Shown piece after piece: positions 1 through 6,190 of a DNA stretch of 8,025 bases. The notes under the pieces were generated by a model. That model ran no database searches. It saw only the letters and a program-made list of their open reading frames with translations, and had not been told where the DNA came from. The DNA is taken from contig JBHJHK010000038.1 in NCBI GenBank assembly GCA_050330975.1, positions 1-8,025 of the forward strand, given 5' to 3'. This DNA is from JBHJHK01 sp050330975. GTDB taxonomy: Bacteria; Pseudomonadota; Gammaproteobacteria; Competibacterales; Competibacteraceae. How positions within the stretch are numbered: the stretch's first letter is position 1; each line of letters begins with the position of its first letter. The position numbers were made by a program, and so were the translations under genes.

Positions 1-1144
1 GGGGCGTGAACAACTCAAAATTTGGGGGGCCAAGGGTCACCCTTACCCCGTTGAGTACCACCACGCCCACGGCCCAGGTGGCCAACAGCGTCATGAGGGG
101 CCGGCCGTAGAGGTGGCGGATGACACTCCCCTCCACGGCCACGCCAATGAGCCCGGTGACCCCAAAGGCAAAGGGGATGGCGGCCAGCAGATACCAATCC
201 AGCAGCCCCGGCGCCCACAGGGCAAAGGCCTGTTGGACCATAAAGGTCACATAGGCCCCCAACATAATAAATTCCCCCTGGGCCAGGTTGATCACCCCCA
301 TGAGGCCAAAGATAATGGCCAACCCCAGGGCGGCCATGAACAGCACGCTGGCATAGCTCAAACCGCTGTAGGCCACGGCCAACGACTCCGCCAGGGTCTG
401 CTGGTACTCGATCTCGGCGATGGCCGCCTCTAGGGCTTGGCGAATGTCGTCGTCGGCGCTGTAGTCGGGATCGGCCAAGCGCCCGGTCAGCAGCGTCAGG
501 TTGCGCTGGGAGGGCTGCTGGGCCGTGCGGGCGATGGCCCCTAGGCGGGTGGCCTTGTCGGGGGCGCTGAGGGCGAGGAGGGATTGAATATCTCGCAAAC
601 CCGCCGCTACCCCTTCGTCCTGGACCACCCTTTGGGCTTCGGCGATAAACCTCGGGTTGAGATCCTGGTAGCGGCGCTGGAGTAGCGCCATGGCCTCTAG
701 CTGCTGGGCGGCATCCACCGTCGTCAACAGCGCCATGGCCCCGTCGGCCACCTCCAGCCGTCCTCGCAACCGCAGGTTGACAATGGGCGACTTGGTCCGC
801 TCCTCGGGGGGGGCCACGGGTTCAAGGCTCAGGGCATCGAAATGATCCCGCTGACGGTTGCGAAACAAGATCACCCCATCGCCACAGCGCAAGCCCCGGG
901 CCAGGAGGAAGCTCACCGTCTCCTGGGCCCAGGCGCGGCTGGCGCCGCCGGTCAAAAACAGCGCCTCAAGATCGGCGATGGCTCCCAGCCGTTGCTCGGT
1001 GTTGCCTTGGCAGAAGACGTCGAGGATGGCCTGGCGCGAGGGGGACTCCTGGGCAGTGGCACCGACCCAAGGCGCCAGGGCCAGCCAGAGGCCCACCAGG
1101 AGCCAACCCCATACCCCCCCTGGGGCAGCAGAGCGCTCTATCAC
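1..1144 (-). CDS. urtB: Urea ABC transporter permease UrtB, long form (C-terminus cut by the left window edge)
   Basis: This is an inner-membrane permease of a branched-chain-amino-acid-type (LivH-like) ABC importer for urea or short amides, partner of UrtA. The frame is open from GTG at 1144 to the window edge, giving 381 residues. Residues 1 to about 32 look like a signal peptide (hydrophobic stretch about 12-26, ending near ATA-Q). Residues 33 to about 250 form a hydrophilic helical domain typical of proteobacterial long UrtB. Membrane segments begin near residue 260. The stretch MGVINLAQGEF (282-292) is the LivH/UrtB signature, followed by GRPLMTLLATWAVG (347-360). Long-form UrtB is usually about 520-540 residues, so roughly 150 are missing. 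The urtA stop is in the same frame 24 nt upstream, and GTG 1144 is the first usable start after it. Its ribosome site is weak, so it may be translationally coupled to urtA. urtCDE would be expected beyond the left edge. Confidence 0.93.
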   Translation of the reverse strand, partial: MIERSAAPGGVWGWLLVGLWLALAPWVGATAQESPSRQAILDVFCQGNTEQRLGAIADLEALFLTGGASRAWAQETVSFLLARGLRCGDGVILFRNRQRDHFDALSLEPVAPPEERTKSPIVNLRLRGRLEVADGAMALLTTVDAAQQLEAMALLQRRYQDLNPRFIAEAQRVVQDEGVAAGLRDIQSLLALSAPDKATRLGAIARTAQQPSQRNLTLLTGRLADPDYSADDDIRQALEAAIAEIEYQQTLAESLAVAYSGLSYASVLFMAALGLAIIFGLMGVINLAQGEFIMLGAYVTFMVQQAFALWAPGLLDWYLLAAIPFAFGVTGLIGVAVEGSVIRHLYGRPLMTLLATWAVGVVVLNGVRVTLGPPNFELFTP

Positions 1145-1168
1145 AGCGGCGAACGTCCCGGGGGAGCG

Positions 1169-2410
1169 TCAGGCGCCCTGGAGGTAGGGGCTAAAGGGGA
1201 CGGGCTCTGGGGTATCGTCGGACTGCCACAGAATATCAAAGCCCTGGGCTTCGTTGACCGAGCCGATGAACACCCCTCGCCACACGTAGTTGTTGGCCCC
1301 CGTCAGCTTGATTTCATAGCCCGACGGGCAATTAAACGCGATGCCGTCAAAGGCGGCCCGCACGGCGTCCACCTCGACGCTGCCGGCCTTTTCCGCCGCC
1401 TTAGCCCACAAATAGACGGCGTCGTAGGCCGAGACCATGGGGTCGATGGCCGTGTCGGGGCGAAAGGGCAATCCATTACTTGTCACATAGTTAGCCCAGC
1501 GGCTCAAGAAGGCCTCATTCTCCGGACCCTCGGCGTTTTGCAGGTAGGCCCAGCAATTGAGGTGGCCCACCAAAGGTTCGGTATTGAGGCCCTCTAGGTC
1601 GGCTTCTACCACATCGAGGCCGAGGATGGGGATGTCGGTGGCGAGGATACCCTGGTTGATGATCTCGCGGAAAAAGGCCGGAATGGAGCTGCCCACCACC
1701 GTCAAGACAATGATGGGTTGACCGCCGGGCTCGGCGGCAAAGCTGCGAATATCGTTGACCAGGGACTGGAAATTGCTAAAGCCAAAGGGCACGTATTGTT
1801 CCCGGTAGCTCTCTTCGCCGATCCCCAACGTGGCCCAGTAGGCCTTGAGCTGCTTGTTGATGGTCCGCGGCCACACGTAGTCAGAGCCCAGCATGTAAAA
1901 GCGCTTGGCGCTGCCGCCGTCTTCGCTCATCAGGTAATCCAGAGCCGGCAGTACCGAGCTGGCGGGGGGCGAATTGACGTAGACCACATTGGGGGAGTTT
2001 TCCTCCCCTTCGAAGTGCAAGGGGTAGTACAGCAGACCGTTGTTCTGCTCCACCACCGGCAGTACAGATTTGCGCGACACCGAGGTCCAGCAGCCAAACA
2101 GGGCGGCCACCTGCTCTTGCTGGAGCAGTTGCCGGCCGAGTTGGGCGTAGAGGGGCCAGTCCGAGGCGGGATCGGTGATCACCGCCTCCACGGGACGGCC
2201 GAGGACCCCACCATTGGCATTGAGCTCATCGACGGCCATGCGGGTCACGGCGTTGAGGCGGCCCTCGAGGTTGGCCATGGTGCCCGACGAGGAGTACAGA
2301 CAACCGATCTTAATGGGAATTTGGGCACTGGCGGGGCGGATAATGGCGGGGGCCGCCGCCAGCGAAGCCGTCGACAGACCAACCGTCTTGATAAAATCGC
2401 GTCTTTTCAC
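1169..2410 (-). CDS. urtA: Urea/short-chain amide ABC transporter substrate-binding protein UrtA
   Basis: This is a periplasmic binding protein of the UrtA/FmdD family (Peripla_BP_5 type), 413 residues, a usual length. It captures urea or a small amide for the UrtBC permease. The N-terminus is a Tat signal: twin arginines at residues 3-4 in KRRDFIK, a hydrophobic alanine-rich stretch, and a likely cut after ASA at 27-29. Family signatures are GCWTSVSRKSVLPV and NNGLLYYPLHFEGEE in the first lobe, YLMSEDGGSAKRFYMLGSDYVWPRT, LVGHLNCWAY, DPMVSAYDAVYLWAKAAEKAG and the PFSPYL ending. The region ILGLDVVEADLEGL differs from the FSVGEEELRGI usual in UrtA as I remember it, and several pocket-side stretches differ too, so the ligand may not be urea itself. 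The start is GTG with AGGAG 7 nt upstream. A sigma-54-like promoter lies about 65 nt upstream of the start and urtB follows after 24 nt, so this is the first gene of its operon. Confidence 0.93.
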   Translation of the reverse strand: MKRRDFIKTVGLSTASLAAAPAIIRPASAQIPIKIGCLYSSSGTMANLEGRLNAVTRMAVDELNANGGVLGRPVEAVITDPASDWPLYAQLGRQLLQQEQVAALFGCWTSVSRKSVLPVVEQNNGLLYYPLHFEGEENSPNVVYVNSPPASSVLPALDYLMSEDGGSAKRFYMLGSDYVWPRTINKQLKAYWATLGIGEESYREQYVPFGFSNFQSLVNDIRSFAAEPGGQPIIVLTVVGSSIPAFFREIINQGILATDIPILGLDVVEADLEGLNTEPLVGHLNCWAYLQNAEGPENEAFLSRWANYVTSNGLPFRPDTAIDPMVSAYDAVYLWAKAAEKAGSVEVDAVRAAFDGIAFNCPSGYEIKLTGANNYVWRGVFIGSVNEAQGFDILWQSDDTPEPVPFSPYLQGA

Positions 2411-2417
2411 ACCGTCG

Positions 2418-2422
2418 CTCCT
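2418..2422 (-). promoter_or_regulatory. Ribosome binding site of urtA
   Basis: AGGAG on the minus strand, 7 nt upstream of the GTG at 2410. It supports GTG as the real start; the encoded Tat signal begins directly at this codon. Confidence 0.75.
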
Positions 2423-2473
2423 GGGAAGTGAGCCGCGCCAAGCGGCAAGCGCATATGAGGCGCCAATCCCATG

Positions 2474-2490
2474 AGCAAATTTACTGCCAA
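2474..2490 (-). promoter_or_regulatory. Putative sigma-54 (-24/-12) promoter of urtA-urtB
   Basis: The minus strand reads TTGGCAGTAAATTTGCT. Against the RpoN consensus TTGGCACG-N4-TTGCW it matches every position except the CG pair (GT here), and it keeps the strict GG-N10-GC spacing. Transcription would start about 12 nt beyond the -12 GC, near 2463, leaving a leader of about 50 nt before urtA. Sigma-54 with NtrC commonly drives urea-uptake genes in proteobacteria, which fits. It is the best promoter candidate in the 293-nt urtA upstream region. I found no cyanobacterial NtcA box (GTA-N8-TAC) there. The match was found by eye and not scored against background. Confidence 0.55.
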
Positions 2491-2605
2491 CTCCTCGGAC
2501 GCCGGCGTATCTCCCCCTGGTTACGGGTTTCTAGGGCTGGATACCGACGGGGAGGTGGCCCGCATTGCCCGCGAAGGGTGCACTACGGGACTTTACTGAA
2601 TTGGA

Positions 2606-2624
2606 TGCGCCCCAAGGGAGTGCA
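2606..2624. promoter_or_regulatory. Weak NtrC-like dyad upstream of the urtA promoter
   Basis: TGCGC-N9-GTGCA is an imperfect inverted repeat; 6 of 9 paired positions match. It is centred about 125 nt upstream of the -24 element, a usual distance for an NtrC enhancer. However, the NtrC consensus is TGCAC-N7-GTGCA, so this site is 2 nt too long and one half-site is changed. It could be chance. Confidence 0.2.
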
Positions 2625-2637
2625 CGAAAGACAAGGT

Positions 2638-2665
2638 CAGCCCAACGCCAGCCCAACGCCAGCCC
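2638..2665. repeat. 11-bp direct tandem repeat, 2.5 copies
   Basis: The unit CAGCCCAACGC occurs at 2638-2648 and 2649-2659, followed by a partial CAGCCC at 2660-2665. It lies between the SDR stop (2704) and the urtA promoter. It is not in any gene I support. It could be slippage-derived or part of a regulatory site; nothing visible shows a function. Confidence 0.8.
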
Positions 2666-2703
2666 TTTGGCATTGCGATGACGACGGATGGTGAGAACTG
2701 GGA

Positions 2704-3531
2704 TTAGGACTGGGACTCCTCGGCCGCACCCGAGGACAACAGCCGAATGACGATCCGCCGCACCATAAAGCGGGGGGTAAAGCGGTTGCCAAAGGTGCTG
2801 AATTTTTCCGGTGCCCCCGGCACCACCAAGGTCTTGCCGGCCCGAAACCCCCGGTGGGCCCGGCGGGCCAGCCACTCCGGAGAGCGGTGGAGCCGCTTGA
2901 TAAAGGTCAAGCGCTCCATCTTGGCCTGGGTGATAAATTCCGTGGCGATGGCCCCGGGGGCGACGCAGCACACCACCACCCCCGTCCCCCGCACCTCCTC
3001 GGCCAACGCCTCGCTAAAGGACAGCACAAAGGCCTTGGTGGCGAAGTAGACCGCCATCTGGGGGCCGGGCTGAAAGGCGGCGATGGAGGATATGTTCATC
3101 ACCCCCCCTCGCCCACGGGCGACCATCCCCGGCAACAGTAGCCGGGTGAGGTGCACCAGGGCGGTGACGTTGACCTGGATCATATCCAGCTGGCGCTGGG
3201 GGTCCAAGTCAATGGTCGGCCCCAGGGCGCCAAAGCCGGCGTTGTTGACCAACACATCCACGGTCAGCCCCCACGCCTCCAGGGTCTGGTGGATCTGGAC
3301 GGGGGCCGCCGGGTCGGCCAGATCGGCACAGAGCACCCGGGACTCGACGCCGAAGCGCTGGTTGAGGTCCAAGGCCAGGGCCTCGAGGCGTTCCTGGCGA
3401 CGGGCCAACAGCACCAATTGGCTGCCGTCGGCGGCGAACAGCCCGGCGAGGTCTCGGCCAATACCCGAGGAGGCCCCGGTGATGAGAACGGTTTCGCCGG
3501 TTTTGGGGAGGGGGGGAGCGGGAGTGGCCAC
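2704..3531 (-). CDS. SDR-family NAD(P)-dependent oxidoreductase (classical, DltE/COG0300-like)
   Basis: This is a short-chain dehydrogenase/reductase of 275 residues, probably cytosolic; the substrate is unknown. All classical motifs are present: TGASSGIG (18-25) for cofactor binding, D70 for the adenine ring, NNAG (96-99), the catalytic tetrad N121, S149, Y162 and K166 (YFATK), and a PGAIATEF loop after the sixth strand. Arg44-Arg45 at the end of the second strand favour NADPH. The C-terminal part (about 205-265) is basic, with several Arg residues and a short hydrophobic helix, and may touch the membrane. The start is GTG; the only in-frame codons between it and the upstream hydrolase stop are three, none a start. 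The 9-nt gap and weak ribosome site imply translational coupling with the hydrolase. A role in reducing an aldehyde or ketone made by this cluster is a guess from position only. Confidence 0.9.
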   Translation of the reverse strand: MATPAPPLPKTGETVLITGASSGIGRDLAGLFAADGSQLVLLARRQERLEALALDLNQRFGVESRVLCADLADPAAPVQIHQTLEAWGLTVDVLVNNAGFGALGPTIDLDPQRQLDMIQVNVTALVHLTRLLLPGMVARGRGGVMNISSIAAFQPGPQMAVYFATKAFVLSFSEALAEEVRGTGVVVCCVAPGAIATEFITQAKMERLTFIKRLHRSPEWLARRAHRGFRAGKTLVVPGAPEKFSTFGNRFTPRFMVRRIVIRLLSSGAAEESQS

Positions 3532-3540
3532 GGGCGGTCT

Positions 3541-4548
3541 TTAACCCAACCCCGGGGACTCGGGTTCCCCCAGAGACGGCGCCCACGCCCCCAAGTCCGA
3601 TCCCCTGGCGACGGGACTCCAGGGCTCGGCGGCCACCGGGGCGGGGGCGACAAGAGGGCCAGGAGGTTGGCTGCCTTTGTCTGCGGCCAAGGGGGCGCTG
3701 CGCTCGGGCTTGAGCAATGGCCCCAGGGTGTGGAGGTAGGCGTCGGCACCGCTGTCCCGCTGGTAGACGGGAAAATCCACCGGGCGATCCCGGAAGCTCT
3801 TCAGGGGCTGACCCAAACCCCGAATCCCCACCTCCCGGGAGCGGCGAACCCGGTCTAAATCGATTTCCACCGGCATGGTCTCCTCCCCGGCCATGGCCTG
3901 GTGGAGCACCGATCCCGAAGGGCCCAGAATCACCGAGCGCCCCACCCCGCCGTCGCCCACGCCGTTGATGTCGAAGAAATAGCACTGGTTGACCGCCGCC
4001 GTGGCCCGGGCGATGGCCAGTTCCACATCCCGGTCGATGGTGTCGGTCATGGTGGGGTGGATAATCACCTCCGCCCCCAAACCCACCAGGGTGCGGGAGG
4101 TCTCGGGAAACCACATGTCGTAGCAGATGGACAAGCCAAAGCGCCCCACCTGGGGGACGTCGAACACGGCGAATTCTGTGCCAGCGGCGACATCCCCCTC
4201 GTAGGGGCGAAAGGGAAACATGTTGCGGTAGCGCAGCACCACCTGGCCCGCGGGGTCGATGACGGGGGCGGTGTTATACACCTGCCCATGGTGGGCCTCG
4301 AACAGCGAGCCCGGGATCAGCCAGATGCCGTGGTGGGCCGCCAGGCGGCAAAAGGCCTCCTCGGTGGGCCCGGGCAACGGCTGGGCCCGGTGGGTCAACG
4401 GGCCACAGCAGGCCAACTCGCTGAACACCACCATCTGCACCCAGGGGAAACGAGCCATGACCACGTCTAGGCGACGCTCCATGGCGGGGAAGTTGTCGGC
4501 GTGGGCGTCGACGGCCATTTGAATGCCGGCTATGGCAAACGGAGTCAA
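3541..4548 (-). CDS. Carbon-nitrogen hydrolase (amidase/nitrilase superfamily) with Asn at the catalytic Lys position
   Basis: This is a nitrilase-superfamily protein of 335 residues from the TTG start. Such enzymes hydrolyse amides, nitriles or carbamoyl groups using a Glu-Lys-Cys triad. Visible are Glu44 (FSEL), the nucleophile Cys142 (ICYDMWFPET) and the accessory Glu117 eight residues after the lysine site. Aliphatic amidase AmiE has YRK...PIEG there, as I remember it; this protein has YRN...PYEG, so the catalytic Lys is Asn109 (codon AAC, 4222-4224). Activity is therefore doubtful or altered. The IC-D-WFPE box also recalls N-carbamoylputrescine amidase, which would fit the putrescine-like neighbours, but the lysine-region spacing is more amidase-like. 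Residues about 285-335 form a Pro/Ala/Gly/Ser-rich, probably disordered tail. The reading can be extended to GTG 4569, but TTG 4548 has an ideal ribosome site and yields the usual family N-terminus. Confidence 0.88.
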   Translation of the reverse strand: MTPFAIAGIQMAVDAHADNFPAMERRLDVVMARFPWVQMVVFSELACCGPLTHRAQPLPGPTEEAFCRLAAHHGIWLIPGSLFEAHHGQVYNTAPVIDPAGQVVLRYRNMFPFRPYEGDVAAGTEFAVFDVPQVGRFGLSICYDMWFPETSRTLVGLGAEVIIHPTMTDTIDRDVELAIARATAAVNQCYFFDINGVGDGGVGRSVILGPSGSVLHQAMAGEETMPVEIDLDRVRRSREVGIRGLGQPLKSFRDRPVDFPVYQRDSGADAYLHTLGPLLKPERSAPLAADKGSQPPGPLVAPAPVAAEPWSPVARGSDLGAWAPSLGEPESPGLG

Positions 4549-4555
4549 GACAGAG

Positions 4556-4561
4556 CTCCTT
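4556..4561 (-). promoter_or_regulatory. Ribosome binding site deciding the TTG start of the hydrolase
   Basis: AAGGAG on the minus strand, 7 nt upstream of TTG at 4548. The longer in-frame reading from GTG 4569 would place this site inside the coding region and add seven residues before the normal family N-terminus (TPFAIAGIQ), so TTG is preferred. Confidence 0.75.
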
Positions 4562-4602
4562 GGGGGCACTGCCCCGGGATGAGAAGCAATGGGACTGGGG
4601 CG

Positions 4603-6063
4603 TCAGCCACCCAGACCCGCCATGGCGACGTATTTGATCTCCAGGTATTCGTCGATGCCGTACTTGGAGCCCTCGCGGCCCAAGCCCGACTCTTTAAATC
4701 CGCCAAAGGGGGCGACCTCGGTGGAAATAATGCCGGTGTTGACGCCGATGATGCCGCACTCCAAGGCCTCGGCCACCCGCCACACCCGGTCGTAGCGCTG
4801 GCTGTAGAAGTAACCGGCCAGACCGAACTCCGTGGCGTTGGCCTGGCGGATGACGTCGGCCTCTTCTTGGAAGCGAAACACCGGCGCCAGGGGCCCAAAG
4901 GTCTCGTCGCAGGAGACCACCATCTCGGCGCGGACCCCTTTGAGCACCGTGGGCTGGAAGAAGCTGCCCCCCAGGGGGTGGCGCTCGCCGCCGGTGACCA
5001 CCTGGGCGCCCTTGTCCAGGGCGTCGCGGATGTGGGCCTCGACCTTTTCCACCGCCTGGGCGTTGATCAAAGGTCCCTGCTGGACGCCCTCTTCCAAGCC
5101 GTTGCCCACCTTGAGGGCGGCCACGGCCTTGGCGAAGCCCTCGACAAAGGCGTCGTAGACCCCGTCTTGGACGTAGATGCGGTTGGCGCAGACGCAGGTC
5201 TGGCCGCTGTTGCGGAACTTGCACTGGATGGCGCCGGCCACGGCGGCGTCGACATCGGCGTCGTCGAAGACGATAAACGGCGCATTGCCCCCCAACTCCA
5301 AGGAGAGCTTTTTCATGGTGCCGGCACACTGGCCCATGAGGAGCTTGCCCACGGCGGTGGAGCCGGTGAAGGAGAGCTTGCGCACCGTGGGGTTGGAGGT
5401 CAATTCGGCGCCGATGACCTTGGAGGGGCCGGTGATGACGCTAAACACCCCGGCGGGGATCCCGGCTCGGTGGGCAAGCTCTGCCAGGGCCAAGGCGGAA
5501 TAGGGGGTCTCGCTGGCGGGGCGCACCACCATGGGACAGCCGGCGGCCAGGGCGGGGCCGGCCTTGCGAGTGATCATGGCGGCGGGAAAATTCCAGGGGG
5601 TGATGGCGGCGCACACCCCGATGGGCTGCTTGAGGACCACGATGCGCCGGTCGCCCAGGGGGGAGGGAATGACGTCGCCGTAGGTGCGCTTGCCCTCCTC
5701 GGCGAACCACTCGATAAACGAAGCGGCGTAGGCGATCTCTCCCTTGGACTCGGTGAGGGCCTTGCCCTGCTCCAGGGTCATGAGGACCGCCAGGTCCTCT
5801 TGGTGGGACATTATCAAGTCGAACCAACGGCGCAGATGGGCCGCCCGAACCTTGGCGGGGGTGTCCCGCCAGGCGGGAAACGCCCGCTCGGCGGCCTCGA
5901 TGGCCCGGCGGGTCTCGGCCTCGCCCACGGCGGGCACCGTACCCAGGGTCTCCCCCGTGGCGGGGTTGGTGACGGGGAGGGTTTCGCCGTTGGCGGCATC
6001 GGTCCAGGCGCCGTCGATGTAGCACTGTGGGCGAAACAGGCCCTGGTCTTTGAGTTGGTTCAT
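4603..6063 (-). CDS. gabD: NAD(P)-dependent succinate-semialdehyde dehydrogenase, GabD type
   Basis: This is an aldehyde dehydrogenase of 486 residues, about the length of E. coli GabD and strongly alike along its whole length from memory. It oxidises succinate semialdehyde (or a related omega-aldehyde such as glutarate semialdehyde) to the acid; cytosolic. Motifs are PWNFP with Asn158, FTGS (232-235), Glu256 in LELGGNAPF, nucleophile Cys290 in GQTCVCANR with a second Cys at 292, EETFGPL-type DETFGPLAP, and the PFGGFKESGLGREGSKYGI ending. The cofactor-binding Lys of the usual VLKPASQTP motif is Arg181 here (VVRPASETP), while Ser184 is kept; in E. coli these two positions contact the NADP 2'-phosphate. 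The start is ATG 6063 with GGGGGA 9 nt upstream. The hydrolase follows after 54 nt and the aminotransferase lies 127 nt upstream, which fits degradation of an amine through an aldehyde. Confidence 0.93.
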   Translation of the reverse strand: MNQLKDQGLFRPQCYIDGAWTDAANGETLPVTNPATGETLGTVPAVGEAETRRAIEAAERAFPAWRDTPAKVRAAHLRRWFDLIMSHQEDLAVLMTLEQGKALTESKGEIAYAASFIEWFAEEGKRTYGDVIPSPLGDRRIVVLKQPIGVCAAITPWNFPAAMITRKAGPALAAGCPMVVRPASETPYSALALAELAHRAGIPAGVFSVITGPSKVIGAELTSNPTVRKLSFTGSTAVGKLLMGQCAGTMKKLSLELGGNAPFIVFDDADVDAAVAGAIQCKFRNSGQTCVCANRIYVQDGVYDAFVEGFAKAVAALKVGNGLEEGVQQGPLINAQAVEKVEAHIRDALDKGAQVVTGGERHPLGGSFFQPTVLKGVRAEMVVSCDETFGPLAPVFRFQEEADVIRQANATEFGLAGYFYSQRYDRVWRVAEALECGIIGVNTGIISTEVAPFGGFKESGLGREGSKYGIDEYLEIKYVAMAGLGG

Positions 6064-6190
6064 GGTGTTCTATCCCCCGAATGGTTGGCTGGTTTCCATG
6101 GGAAGGCATCTGGGTTGTCACCAGCGGGCTTCTCTTGAGTATAGATAACCGGGCGGGGGGAGAATTCGTCCACCCGGTCGTGGGGACCCA
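6064..6190 (-). other. Gap between aminotransferase and gabD
   Basis: 127 nt without a supported gene. The only promoter-like word is TATACT on the minus strand at 6138-6143, but no acceptable -35 box lies 16-18 nt upstream of it. I see no hairpin followed by a T run. Read-through from the aminotransferase is the simplest reading. Confidence 0.4.

Noticed and set aside
842..1597. Plus-strand open frame spanning the urtA-urtB junction
   Set aside because: It has no recognisable domain and runs antisense across two well supported genes.
2428..2694. 88-codon plus-strand open frame in the urtA upstream gap
   Set aside because: It has no motif, no good ribosome site and a composition unlike a real protein. 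It overlaps the putative promoter and tandem repeat.
2411..2703. NtcA box (GTA-N8-TAC) for cyanobacterial nitrogen control of urtA
   Set aside because: The only GTA read on the plus strand in the gap (about 2507-2509) has no TAC at the right distance.
2704..4548. Hydrolase and SDR as one fused protein, since they share a reading frame
   Set aside because: A clear TAA separates them and the SDR has its own GTG start 9 nt later. Coupled translation is enough to explain the layout.
4501..6138. Plus-strand open frame of 545 codons opposite gabD
   Set aside because: It is the antisense shadow of a GC-rich GabD gene. The translation is Gly/Ala/His-rich with no family motif, while the minus strand shows full ALDH motifs.
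6138..6143. TATACT as a -10 box for gabD
   Set aside because: No acceptable -35 hexamer lies at 16-18 nt. The nearest candidate, TGGACG, is 23 nt away.
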